A stretch of DNA of 64,000 nucleotides from Diprion similis (GCF_021155765.1 NC_060110.1:17382001-17446000), one strand, 5' to 3'; shown: positions 38,830-51,590, counted from the first letter of the stretch. The notes: generated by a model from the sequence alone, not told the origin. A program made the numbers and translations.

Positions 38830-39724
38830 ATGGCAAGTCAAATAAGTACAGCGATGGACAGCTTAAACGCTGCTGTAAAGTCGAATATAATACCAAACCA
38901 AGAATACCTTCTGCAAGGTTCGGTTATGGACAGTGCGGTAGAAGTTTTATTGCAGAGATTGAGAGGATTGTGCGATAACGTTGATAGTAGACCAGAGACT
39001 TTTCGTGATCATGAAATGTGCTTCAGTATCAGAAGGTAAATCTCATTCTTTTTTTGCTGGTACACATTCTCGCTATTCACTCTGAGTACTTTACATTATT
39101 TTAATATTTCCCGGAGTGAGAGGCAGTTTTAAAATTGTAACTTGTCTGTTGTATCAATTTACATTTTACGATAACAACATAATAAGCCGTTATTTTCTGC
39201 AAACCGAATGTTGAAATTTCCAATGGTGTTTTGATAAAGGAAGGCACTTCAAATACAAATTTGAAACTTTCAGAGGTCCCCCACCAGAACAATCATTGTT
39301 GCTGAGGGTGAGAAGAGCCTTAGATCATCAGGATATGCCTTGGCAGCTTCGTTACATTGGACAACCCGAACTAGGTGACAAGTCTAGGCCGACAATAGTG
39401 CGAAGCAGTATAGACATCGCAACGAGCAGTACAGTCGTTGAATTCCTTACAGAATTGGGTTGTAGATTAGATTTTGAGTATATTGTACAGGGATACATGT
39501 TCCGAAAGGGTAGAATGAAAGTAACTGTAGCAAAGATATTCAAAATGGTTCAAGTGAAAATACCAGATAATGTGGAGCCCATATCTCAAAGCTATTTGGT
39601 TGAATTGAGCGTGCTTGCTCCACGTGGACAAGATGCAATAGCTGAAGACATGAGAATATTCGCCGAACAGTTAAGGCCTTTAGTTCAGCTTGAAAAAATT
39701 GACTACAAACGACTCAGTCATTAG
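38830..39724 (+). CDS. MED18: Mediator complex subunit 18, 2 exons, 218 aa
   Basis: Exons 38830-39035 and 39274-39724 are joined through a split Arg codon. The protein starts MASQISTAMDSLNAAVK. It contains the MED18 core: NQEYLLQGSVMDSAVEVLLQ near the N-terminus, then PWQLRYIGQPELGDKSRP, GCRLDFEYIVQGYMFRKG and KVTVAKIFKM. Length agrees with the family (about 208 aa in human). MED18 forms the movable jaw of the Mediator head module with MED20 and contacts RNA polymerase II. AATAAA signals at 39982-39987 and near 40131 fit a 3' UTR of about 280-430 nt. Confidence 0.96.
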
Positions 39725-40842
39725 GGATTAGAATAAGTGTCTGTAAATGAATCAATGATGAATATTTCATAATATGCAATTGGGTACAATGTTGTCTTTC
39801 AGTGTGCGAGAATTGTACATCAGAAATCATAATGAGTCATAGTTTTTTCATTGCAAATTTTCAAGAATTGTTCATGCAAGTATAATTTCAATGTTTCCTG
39901 CTGCAATGACCCATAGTTATTTTTTATATTCTACTGTTGGATATTTGCATTTGAATCATATCTATAATGCATATCGAACTCAATAAAGGTGAACCCTTGT
40001 AACTATTGCAAAAGTATGATTGGCATGATAAAAGAGATACAAGAAGAGATTTAATTTCCTGATAATCTATTATCATTTCCGAACACCTGCAGCATGTCAT
40101 TTGAGGGATGGTTAAAAGTTTATACTCTACAATAAAGTAGGACTATACTAATCATTTGCTCGGAGATGTAAGACTAATGAGACGGAGTCTGAAATTGGCT
40201 GGTAAACGAGATAACAATAATGTGAAGAGATATTATGAGTTGAAGGGTTACTAAGCTACATGTATATTCTTGTGATTTGGACTAACCATTTCCTGCCAGT
40301 TGGGATTGCAGAGCGAAAAAAGTACTAGAAGGTAGTCTAATAATTTGCGAATGCTGGAAGGTGAATAAAGAAATGGGCCAGAATTTAGTTATTTAGTTGA
40401 TAATCATCTTTACTACTTATTTTGATACAGGTTACATCAAATAGTAACAATTCAATATTATGGTTACCGTTTCCTACAGAGAACCATTGCACCTGCACAT
40501 AGACTACAGGTGGGACTCTACTTACAAACTACAATAATAACTATCATATAACAGTTTTGATATTCTGCCTAAGGTTATGTATATTGCGACTCGTTCTTCT
40601 CGTGTAATAGTTAGATTTCTTATGTGGAGTCCAATCATTCCTCTGCATTTATTATACCTTCCATCACAATACTATTTAGCAATATATTATAACACCATAC
40701 ACTGACACCAGAACACTTGTATTACGATTAAGGCATACTGATTAAACAGAAACTAAAGCTTTAAACTTATGAGTTTGTCATTTATCTTCCCCCCCTTTTT
40801 GAAAAGTTGGTGTATATTTTATTCTTTTCCGCTGTCACTTTT
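39725..40842 (+). other. MED18 3' UTR and spacer before the tandem array
   Basis: AT-rich sequence. The AATAAA at 39982-39987 is the likeliest poly(A) signal of MED18. I see no gene between there and the start of the 191-bp repeat array. Confidence 0.5.
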
Positions 40843-43800
40843 GATCGTGAGCCCTCTCAATCAAGCAGACATGCGTTCAGACACACAGCATCGACATCAA
40901 AAGCAGTCAATCAATCAGTCCTGTTTTTGATCGACCTCCTCGGCTCAGATGTCCTCCTGATACCAGGAGTAATTTTACGCAAAAATTTCTCCGATTCGCC
41001 TTATTCTAAGCGGACGTAGCATGTAAGCAAGCGATCACAAGCCGTTTCAAGCAAGCAGGCATGCTTTTAGACACACAGCATCGATATCACACGCAATCAA
41101 TCAGTCGGTCCCTGTTTTTGATCGACCTCCTCGGCTCAGATGCTCTCCTGATACCAGGAGTAATTTAACGCTAAAATTTCTCCGATTCGCCTTATTCTAA
41201 GCGGACGTAGCATGTAAGCAAACGATCATAAGCCGCTTCAAGCAAACAGGCATGCCTTTGGACACACAGCATCGATATCACACGCAATCAATCAGTCCGT
41301 CCCTGTTTTTGATCGACCTCCTCGGCTCAGATGTTCTCCTGATACCAGGAGTAATTTTACGCAAAAATTTCTCCGATTCGCCTTATTCTAAGCGGACGTA
41401 GCATGTAAGCAAGCGATCACAAGCCGTTTCAAGCAAGCAGGCATGCTTTTAGACACACAGCATCGATATCACACGCAATCAATCAGTCGGTCCCTGTTTT
41501 TGATCGACCTCCTCGGCTCAGATGTTCTCCTGATACCAGGAGTAATTTTACGCTAAAATTTCTCCGATTCGCCTTATTCTAAGCGGACGTAGCATGTAAG
41601 CAAACGATCATAAGCCGCTTCAAGCAAACAGGCATGCCTTTGGACACACAGCATCGATATCACACGCAATCAATCAGTCCGTCCCTGTTTTTGATCGACC
41701 TCCTCGGCTCAGATGTTCTCCTGATACCAGGGGTAATTTTACGCTAAAATTTCTCCGATTCGCCTTATTCTAAGCGGACGTAGCATGTAAGCAAACGATC
41801 ATAAGCCGCTTCAAGCACACAGGCATGCCTTTGGACACACAGCATCGATATCACACGCAATCAATCAGTCAGTCCCTGTTTTTGATCGACCTCCTCGGCT
41901 CAGATGTTCTCCTGATACCAGGAGTAATTTTACGCTAAAATTTCTGCGATTCATCTTATTCTAAGCGCACGTAGCATGTAAGCAAGCGATCGCAAACCCT
42001 CTCAAGCAAGCAGGCATGCCTTTGGACACACAGCATCGATATCACACGCAATCAATCAGTCAGTGCCTGTTTTTGATCGACCTCCTCGGCTCAGATGTTC
42101 TCCTGATACCAGGAGTAATTTTACGCAAAAATTTCTCCGATTCGCCTTATTCTAAGCGGACGTAGCATGTAAGCAAGCGATCACAAGCCGTTTCAAGCAA
42201 GCAGGCATGCCTTTGGACACACAGCATCGATATCACACGCAATCAATCAGTCAGTGCCTGTTTTTGATCGACCTCCTCGGCTCAGATGTTCTCCTGATAC
42301 CAGGAGTCATTTTACGCAAAAATTTCTCCGATTCGCCTTATTCTAAGCGGACGTAGCATGTAAGCAAGCGATCACAAGCCGTTTCAAGCAAGCAGGCATG
42401 CTTTTAGACACACAGCATCGATATCACACGCAATCAATCAGTCAGTGCCTGTTTTTGATCGACCTCCTCGGCTCAGATGTTCTCCTGATACCAGGAGTAA
42501 TTTTACGCTAAAATTTCTCCGATTCGCCTTATTCTAAGCGGACGTAGCATGTAAGCAAGCGATCGCAAGCCGTTTCAAGCAAGCAGGCATGCTTTTAGAC
42601 ACACAGCATCGATATCACACGCAATCAATCAGTCAGTGCCTGTTTTTGATCGACCTCCTCGGCTCAGATGTTCTCCTGATACCAGGAGTAATTTTACGCT
42701 CAAATTTCTGCGATTCATCTTATTCTAAGCGCACGTAGCATGTAAGCAAGCGATCGCAAACCCTCTCAAGCAAGCAGGCATGCCTTTGGACACACAGCAT
42801 CAATATCACACGCAATCAATCAGTCAGTGCCTGTTTTTGATCGACCTCCTCGGCTCAGATGTTCTCCTGATACCAGGAGTAATTTTACGCTAAAATTTCT
42901 CCGATTCGCCTTATTCTAAGCGGACGTAGCATGTAAGCAAGCGATCACAAGCCGTTTCAAGCAAGCAGGCATGCTTTTAGACACACAGCATCGATATCAC
43001 ACGCAATCAATCAGTCGGTCCCTGTTTTTGATCGACCTCCTCGGCTCAGATGTTCTCCTGATACCAGGAGTAATTTTACGCTAAAATTTCTCCGATTCCC
43101 CTTATTCTAAGCGGACGTAGCATGTAAGCAAACGATCATAAGCCGCTTCAAGCAAACAGGCATGCCTTTGGACACACAGCATCGATATCACACTCAATGA
43201 ATCAGTCAGTCCCTGTTTTTGATCGACCTCCTCGGCTCAGATGTTCTCCTGATACCAGGAGTAATTTTACGCTAAAATTTCTGCGATTCATCTTATTCTA
43301 AGCGCACGTAGCATGTAAGCAAGCGATCGCAAACCCTCTCAAGCAAGCAGGCATGCCTTTGGACACACAGCATCGATATCACACGCAATCAATCAGTCAG
43401 TGCCTGTTTTTGATCGACCTCCTCGGCTCAGATGTTCTCCTGATACCAGGAGTCATTTTACGCAAAAATTTCTCCGATTCGCCTTATTCTAAGCGGACGT
43501 AGCATGTAAGCAAGCGATCACAAGCCGTTTCAAGCAAGCAGGCATGCTTTTAGACACACAGCATCGATATCACACGCAATCAATCAGTCGGTCCCTGTTT
43601 TTGATCGACCTCCTCGGCTCAGATGTTCTCCTGATACCAGGAGTAATTTTACGCTAAAATTTCTCCGATTCGCCTTATTCTAAGCGGACGTAGCATGTAA
43701 GCAAGCGATCGCAAGCCGTTTCAAGCAAGCAGGCATGCTTTTAGACACACAGCATCGATATCACACGCAATCAATCAGTCAGTGCCTGTTTTTGATCGAC

Positions 43801-45990
43801 CTCCTCGGCTCAGATGTTCTCCTGATACCAGGAGTAATTTTACGCTCAAATTTCTGCGATTTATCTTATTCTAAGCGCACGTAGCATGTAAGCAAGCGAT
43901 CGCAAACCCTCTCAAGCAAGCAGGCATGCCTTTGGACACACAGCATCAATATCACACGCAATCAATCAGTCAGTGCCTGTTTTTGATCGACCTCCTCGGC
44001 TCAGATGTTCTCCTGATACCAGGAGTAATTTTACGCTAAAATTTCTCCGATTCGCCTTATTCTAAGCGGACGTAGCATGTAAGCAAGCGATCACAAGCCG
44101 TTTCAAGCAAGCAGGCATGCTTTTAGACACACAGCATCGATATCACACGCAATCAATCAGTCGGTCCCTGTTTTTGATCGACCTCCTCGGCTCAGATGTT
44201 CTCCTGATACCAGGAGTAATTTTACGCTAAAATTTCTCCGATTCCCCTTATTCTAAGCGGACGTAGCATGTAAGCAAACGATCATAAGCCGCTTCAAGCA
44301 AACAGGCATGCCTTTGGACACACAGCATCGATATCACACTCAATGAATCAGTCAGTCCCTGTTTTTGATCGACCTCCTCGGCTCAGATGTTCTCCTGGTA
44401 CCAGGAGTAATTTTACGCTAAAATTTCTCCGATTCATCTTATTCTAAGCGCACGTAGCATGTAAGCAAGCGATCGCAAACCCTCTCAAGCAAGCAGGCAT
44501 GCCTTTGGACACACAGCATCAATATCACACGCAATCAATCAGTCAATGCCTGTTTTTGATCGACCTCCTCGGCTCAGATGTTCTCCTGATACTAGGAGTA
44601 ATTTTACGCTGAAATTTCTCCGATTCGCCTTATTCTAAGCGGACGTAGCATGTAAGCAAGCGATCACAAGCCGTTTCAAGCAAGCAGGCATGCTTTTAGA
44701 CACACAGCATCGATATCACACGCAATCAATCAGTCGGTCCCTGTTTTTGATCGACCTCCTCGGCTCAGATGTTCTCCTGATACCAGGAGTAATTTTACGC
44801 TGAAATTTCTCCGATTCGCCTTATTCTAAGCGGACGTAGCATGTAAGCAAGCGATCACAAGCCGCTTCAAGCAAACAGGCATGCTTTTAGACACACAGCA
44901 TCGATATCACACGCAATCAATCAGTCAGTGCCTGTTTTTGATCGACCTCCTCGGCTCAGATGTTCTCCTGATACCAGGAGTAATTTTACGCTAAAATTTC
45001 TGCGATTCATCTAATTCCAAGCGCACGTAGCATGTAAGCAAGCGATCGCAAACCCTCTCAAGCAAGCAGGCATGCCTTTGGACACACAGCATCGATATCA
45101 CACGCAATCAATCAGTCAGTGCCTGTTTTTGATCGACCTCCTCGGCTCAGATGTTCTCCTGATACCAGGAGTAATTTTACGCTAAAATTTCTCCGATTCG
45201 CCTTATTCTAAGCGGACGTAGCATGTAAGCAAACGATCATAAGCCGCTTCAAGCACACAGGCATGCCTTTGGACACACAGCATCGATATCACACGCAATG
45301 AATCAGTCAATCCCTGTTTTTGATCGACCTCCTCGGCTCAGATGTTCTCCTGATACCAGGAGTAATTTTACGCTAAAATTTCTGCGATTCATCTTATTCT
45401 AAGCGCACGTAGCATGTAAGCAAGCGATCGCAAACCCTCTCAAGCAAGCAGGCATGCCTTTGGACACACAGCATCGATATCACACGCAATCAATCAGTCA
45501 GTGCCTGTTTTTGATCGACCTCCTCGGCTCAGATGTTCTCCTGATACCAGGAGTAATTTTACGCTGAAATTTCTCCGATTCGCCTTATTCTAAGCGGACG
45601 TAGCATGTAAGCAAGCGATCACAAGCCGTTTCAAGCAAGCAGGCATGCTTTTAGACACACAGCATCGATATCACACGCAATCAATCAGTCGGTCCCTGTT
45701 TTTGATCGACCTCCTCGGCTCAGATGTTCTCCTGATACCAGGAGTAATATTACGCTAAAATTTCTCCGATTCATCTTATTCTAAGCGCACGTAGCATGAA
45801 AGCAAGCGATCGCAAACCCTCTCAAGCAAGCAGGCATGCCTTTGGACACACAGCATCGATATTAAACGCAATCAATCAGTCAGTGCCTGTTTTTGATCAA
45901 CCTCCTCGGCTCAGATGTTCTCTTGATACCAGAAGCAGTTTTCCGCTGAAATTTCTCGGGTTCGCTTAATTCTAACTGAATGTAGCATGT
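40843..45990. repeat. Satellite-like tandem array, 27 copies of a 191-bp monomer
   Basis: The landmark TGTTTTTGATC recurs at 40922, 41113, 41304, 41495, 41686 and so on to 45888. That is 26 steps of 191 bp, 4966 bp with no net gain or loss. Outer copies are partial or degenerate: the left edge is near 40843, and the right copy decays after about 45900. Each complete monomer carries the imperfect palindrome CTCCTGATACCAGGAG (arms of 6, loop of 4), a GCATGC, and the conserved TGATCGACCTCCTCGG block. Monomers fall into three linked variant classes. A has GATCACAAGCCGTTTC and GCTTTTAG. B has GATCATAAGCCGCTTC and GCCTTTGG. C has GATCGCAAACCCTCTC with a GCGATTCATC...GCACG block upstream. No frame stays open through the array. 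It looks like a euchromatic satellite block between two housekeeping genes. Confidence 0.95.
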
Positions 45991-47300
45991 ACCCAGCATT
46001 GTTCTAAACGAACGTAATTTTCTTGAGGAAAAAATGTTTTGGTTTTGAATCGATTTGTACGATCTTTTCTTTACGAATGGGATCCTGAGCAACGCAAAAA
46101 ACACATGAAATTCGCATAGGACTGAGAGTGAGGAAATACGAAGAAAACATACAGTAATGCGTAATTCATTTATTTCAATTCAGATTACATAAAACAATAC
46201 AATGTTATACATATCGTATTCTGCGGAGGTGCATTGGTCCCGTGCGCGGAGCGGAACGTAAACCACAAATTACATTAATTACTTACTCATCTACTACTTA
46301 TCATACGCTGCTTGAGGTAATATGTATCGTACTACTTTACCTAAATCTAATCAACATGGTTATGAAATATTCAATCATTTTTCAATAACTTTTTTATTCA
46401 CATTAACTGATTTCAATGTTAACATCAGCGACCGCTTAGGCTCAGAGCTATTCTAACACAGAGATCAATGATTTTCAATAACAATCAAACGATCGATTAT
46501 CAATCATCGGGGATGCACCGCTAAAGACCGACAAACGACCTACAAACGATTTTGTATGAAAAGAACGAATATACATGTTTCAAACAAATAGAAAAATATA
46601 AAGTCCGCGGGGAAATTCTTTGGTTTTGAAGAACTTCCGCAGAATCGGGAAAATTTCTTAGGGATAGTCATGAACCAATATTCTTCAATTTTTCACAAAC
46701 ACACGATCAACCATTGAAGATCGAGGATCTACCACTAACATAAACAATTACATTACATTTGACGGCCTGAGAGCTAATATCGGAACGCACTCTAGGTAGC
46801 GTCTTCATACAACTGTGGACACAGGGTGCGTTCCGATATTGGCTTCTAGTGCTGTCGACAATCTTTTATCTCGTTTACGCTTCCAAGTTTCCGAGTAGCT
46901 CTGCCTCTGTCCTAGGGAGTTTTTAGCGCTGCCAGCTAATTTAGGAACGCACTCACAGATAGTACTCTGACGGCAAAGTCATGCACGCGCCCATGTGCTG
47001 GCCATTACGTGAACTTGTGACTGAATGCTACATAGGATTTGGATGAGAAATTGGTCAGTGACGGGCAACCGTCACTTCAATTCTTTTGACGAATTTATTT
47101 CAGTTCTTATGAATAATCTATCGACCCTCAAACGTCGGGATTACACTATGAATCATTTGACACGCGATTCACTAACAGTTTTGCACAGAATTAATTCAAT
47201 CGGAGCAGGCGAGGAGCTATATACATGGAGCCCATTGGCATCGCCGCTTCACTCCTTCTTTCGCTTGTATGATGTAGGGTGCGCGCGCATCGTGGTTCTT
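45991..47300. other. Spacer between satellite array and Rbp1 promoter region
   Basis: AT-rich sequence without a supported gene. It holds a 15-bp perfect inverted repeat at 46776-46790 and 46826-46840, plus a related direct copy near 46934-46954. The 114-codon frame at 47025-47369 has no recognisable family and probably overlaps the Rbp1 promoter or leader. Confidence 0.5.
46776..46840. repeat. Short inverted repeat, possible MITE remnant
   Basis: The arms AATATCGGAACGCAC (46776-46790) and GTGCGTTCCGATATT (46826-46840) are exact reverse complements separated by 35 bp. A third, direct copy of the motif (AGCTAAT..AGGAACGCACTC) lies at about 46934-46954. This could be a decayed MITE, a hairpin-forming element, or paired protein-binding sites. 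Confidence 0.55.
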
Positions 47301-47440
47301 TGCCATATCCCGTTTACTCCACCACGCCATTTTCTTGGTCGCAGCATTTCTACGTGTGTAGCGTTTTGAGGCGGCTGTGCGTAGAGAGCTGTGTTTCGTT
47401 GTGGATCCGAAGTACCTTCCGTCTGTATTTTATAATAAAC
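47300..47440 (+). other. Probable non-coding first exon of Rbp1
   Basis: A CpG-richer stretch ends in a strong splice donor (AATAAAC/GTAAGTAC, GT at 47441). The first coding exon of Rbp1 begins at 48521 right after a good acceptor (TTTCTTTGCAG) only 9 nt before the ATG, so an upstream non-coding exon is required. This donor is the best candidate seen. The 5' limit is a guess. A run of about 20 T lies in the intron at 47978-47997. Confidence 0.45.
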
Positions 47441-48529
47441 GTAAGTACAAATTTACGGTAAAACGGAATCTCTGCAATATACCATGCGAACCGTTCATTT
47501 CTGTTCTTATACCTTAACGCGCTAATAATACATGTAACAAACTAGTGCTTTTGCCAGTGGTGAATTTCCATGGCGTCAGTCTACGGTTCGCAAAATACAG
47601 CAACGCCTGCCTGAGCATTCCAAATACGTGTTTTCCTTCGGTGCCCCGACCCCGAGTGAGTTTTTAAATACCAATCGATTGCGAAGAACTGAATAAATGA
47701 CCTAAACCGAAATCTTAAACACTGTGTCAGTGATAACCTCGCTTCCAGTCAGCTCTGCCTAGATCTGTTTCTGGCTACCGCAAAATGGCCGACGTAGTTA
47801 GCCTTTTACGTGTATACAGCGGGACTAATTCAAACTTCATATCGAGTCATACCCGATAGATATGAATCAACGAACCTTCGCCGGCAAATCGTTCTTCGTC
47901 AGATTCGCACTCCAAAGTTGTTCAGTTTACTCGATTATTGTTTCGTTACATCAGTTTCCGCCGTAGACGCGGTGCTGTTTTTTTTTTTTTTTTTTTTGCG
48001 AACACTTATCCTACATTTTCAGATTTCCAAGCATTTTCGTTTCTCCGGTTTTCTCAGTTCAGGCTAGGAAAGCCTTCATCTCAACTGATAATTCGCGACA
48101 CAATCAAAACGCCAGCTTACCGCCATTTTGGATCAATAGACTTGCCCCTCAGGTTCCCCCAACTGCCTGACAGTCGCGTGTAATTATTTAACAGATAAGC
48201 GATAACGTATTTAAGGCGCGCGAGCACCGCAAGTCGAACCTGCTAGGAAGTAAGTAATGGCCGTGAGTCGGTCGAGTGGAGGGGAATTGATATAGATGCA
48301 ATGAACCGATGATTCAAGAGAGATTACAGGGGCTTCTGTTTTGTTATTAATGGTAATTATGTAGGATTTGTGATGGCGCAACATTGGTGCAAAAAAATGG
48401 CCGACGAAGGGGTAGCTTTTTATGTGAAATTTTCGCAATTCTCGGTGCTGAGCAATTGCTTATCTTAGTAAAGTTATAAATCCTCATCCATCCGTAATGT
48501 GTACGCATATTTCTTTGCAGTTATCAATC

Positions 48530-51500
48530 ATGTCACGCTACCGTGAATGGGATTTATCCTGCAAAGTATATGTCGGAAATCTGGGTAGCAGTGCCAGTAA
48601 ACACGAGATTGAAAGTGCATTCAGCAAGTACGGACCTCTCAGAAATGTTTGGGTTGCAAGGAATCCACCAGGGTTTGCATTTGTCGAATTTGAAGATCCT
48701 AGAGATGCCGAAGATGCAGTTAGAGGATTAGATGGAACGTAAGTTCTGAATTATCTTAAAGATATTCTATCTATGCCATACAGCTGGATTAAATTTCACT
48801 TTTTTATTTGAAAATTTTTCTCATCTTAGGAATATCATTCCTATTGATTGATGTGTTTTTGCTCTACAGACGCTGTTGTGGGACGAGAGTAAGAGTAGAA
48901 ATGTCTTCGGGAAGAAGTCGTCGTGGTGGTGGAGGACGTAGACCAGGCCCACGATACTCGAGGTAAAACTTTTTGATACAATCTTAATAACATTTACAGA
49001 TGCATTAGAAGTGGAGAAACTTGCAAAGTGACTTCCCAAGTAGGTATTGGGTGAGGTACCGAGGAACCTTAAGAATAATCCAAAATTTATCGTCTCGACG
49101 ACACAAGTCCAAATTGAATACAGATTGAATTGTTTTGCGAATTCTATTTTGTTCCGATCGTTTTGTAATGGGTGTAAATTGGTTGGGTATGTAACTTGTA
49201 TAGGAAGAAGCTTGTTTTCGTAACTAAAACTTGGCAATTGATACTTGATTTTAAATTGAAAATGGGCCACAGTTATGTTTTGTATTTGGAGATAGATCAA
49301 CAAACGGTACTTTCGTTTTTAATCACTTTGATACCCTCAATTGCATTGTCCTCTTCTTATTTAATTTTCACTATCGAGCAGTGCTTGTTACTTGGATATG
49401 ATCTCTCACGAGAGTTTTGTCTGGTAGATGTGTCGTAAATTTATTACTAGTTGATGACAACAGAGTACCACTTGCTGGTAATGACAAACCTTCAATAAAC
49501 AACTCACATGCTGAACGCAGGCAAAAACGTCGAGTATTAAGCAATGAAATAATCGACATTTTTTGTAAATGATCCAAGACAAAATATTCTATATCTTTTT
49601 CAACCTTTGTTCATTGTGCGGTCTAAGAATTTTGAAGCTTACAACAAAGTCTTCTTGATTTCTAGGAAAACTATGTTTTAATTTTTTCCTGCATAAAGTC
49701 AAAGTTGTAAAGTAATCGATATTGCAACTGGATCATTTACTGTGATGAAATTGTAATAACAAAAGTTTGTGGAGCATACCAAGTGCACTTAGAGTTGAGG
49801 GTTGCATCGTTTGTTGTAGTACAATAGATGATGGAGGGTATATCGCTGTTTTAAAACATTTTTAGATCCAGATCCGTATCTCCACGAAGGAAGTCCGCAG
49901 GGCGTTATCCCAGGTAAGGCTATGTGCCATCATTAAATAGAGTTTTCAGGTGCATTAGACGCAGCTTGGCATCAATACGGAGTGATTAGAAATATTTTTC
50001 TCAATTATTCTAGGTCATTGTCGCGCAGTCCGCGGGGGACGTCAATAGACCGCTTCTCTAGGTGAGATATTTACGATCATACCACACGAGTTTTCAGGTA
50101 CACTAGAAGCTGAATAACAAATTGTTGCGTGTCCGGACACAGAGTATGTATTTGCACTTCGCTTGAGTTTTAAATGTCGCAGTATCACAATAATTGCACA
50201 TTATTTTATCGAGTTGAAGCTCGAACAATAGATCATGGTCCCACAAATCATTCAACATTAGAAAGACGTAGAATTTCAGTAAAACGAGTTGACTAGATGA
50301 AATAAGGAAGAGTTGTTATCTACAAGCTAGTGGGACGGTGTTGGAAAGTTTCAAGCACTTGTTACGATACAGGTTATAAAGCATGCAAAGAGTGGTTTTA
50401 AAGTACGTAGACGTTGAAATTTGCGGAGACTATACTCTTTGCTTCGAGTTTCTTCACGTCTAAAATGTGTACCGTTAGTAAAAAATAATCATACTGGTGT
50501 CTGGTGATCATCTTGTGATCGAAAATACCGAGTGTACGTATCTATCAGCAAAATATATGAATATTTTCATTTGAGATATAATTAGTTACATTATTTCTAT
50601 TAATGTTGATCAGTCTGTATCAGAATATTTCACAATCATACTGAATCTTTTAAATACATATTTATATGCAGGCATCGCAAATTGATATCAAGTTATCAAA
50701 ATTATCAATTCATTACAGATCTCATTTTTACAGTTGTGATTTTCAGTATAAGTTGAACTGACCAAATAGAATAATGAACAATTCACTTTTTTTTGTTTCA
50801 AGTTAGATATCAGTACATGGTACTTAACTTAGAACAAATTATATATTTATACATGTATACATCATGCAAAGAATTGAATCATACTCAAAAGTATAACTGA
50901 ACCTCTAAATGGAATAACATTTTATAACAAGAAGTTTTTAACAAGTACAGTGACATTCATCGCTGATCATTTCCTACAAATTACGTATTGAATCATAAAC
51001 TGACCAACGTCGACTTTAAAAGCCTATCAACATATATTTTAATAAACTTATACAAAGATTGCATTAAACGACCTCAATTGGATGTATATAAGATGTTTAA
51101 ACAATTTGTTGTAGACATTCGATCCACATATTTGAGATACCATGATGAATTCCTGTGAAATTTAAATTGTTTTGAATAACAAACGTTAAAGAAAAGATAA
51201 GGATTGCACAAAAAAGATCTTGGTACCAATAGAGGTGTTCGTATAATAAGATAACGTTATTCCATTTAGGAGTTGGATTGTTTAAATGTTATTTTAATTT
51301 TACAAAAATTCATAAAATTTATCATACTCAATGAAAACTGTTGGTAATTAAAGATGGGCATTTGCAGGATCTCTGTATGATGAAAATTTCATGAATTGAA
51401 AAAATATAAATTAATTAAATATACAAATAGTGGTCCGGAGTATGGTGGTTATATTAGTAAAACTGACGTTTGCAGATTCTACCAGAGTCAGCTCCTAGCT

Positions 51501-51556
51501 CTGCTCGTCTCCCCGCCACTACTACTTCTGCTACTTCTACTACTACAGCCACCGTG

Positions 51557-51590
<34 letters not shown>

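Noticed and set aside
40807-41019. 70-codon frame at the left edge of the satellite array
   Set aside because: It runs into the first repeat units and has no family likeness; the repeated units do not stay open in any frame.
40843-45990. CRISPR-like array
   Set aside because: The repeats are contiguous 191-bp monomers with no unique spacers, and the host is a eukaryote.
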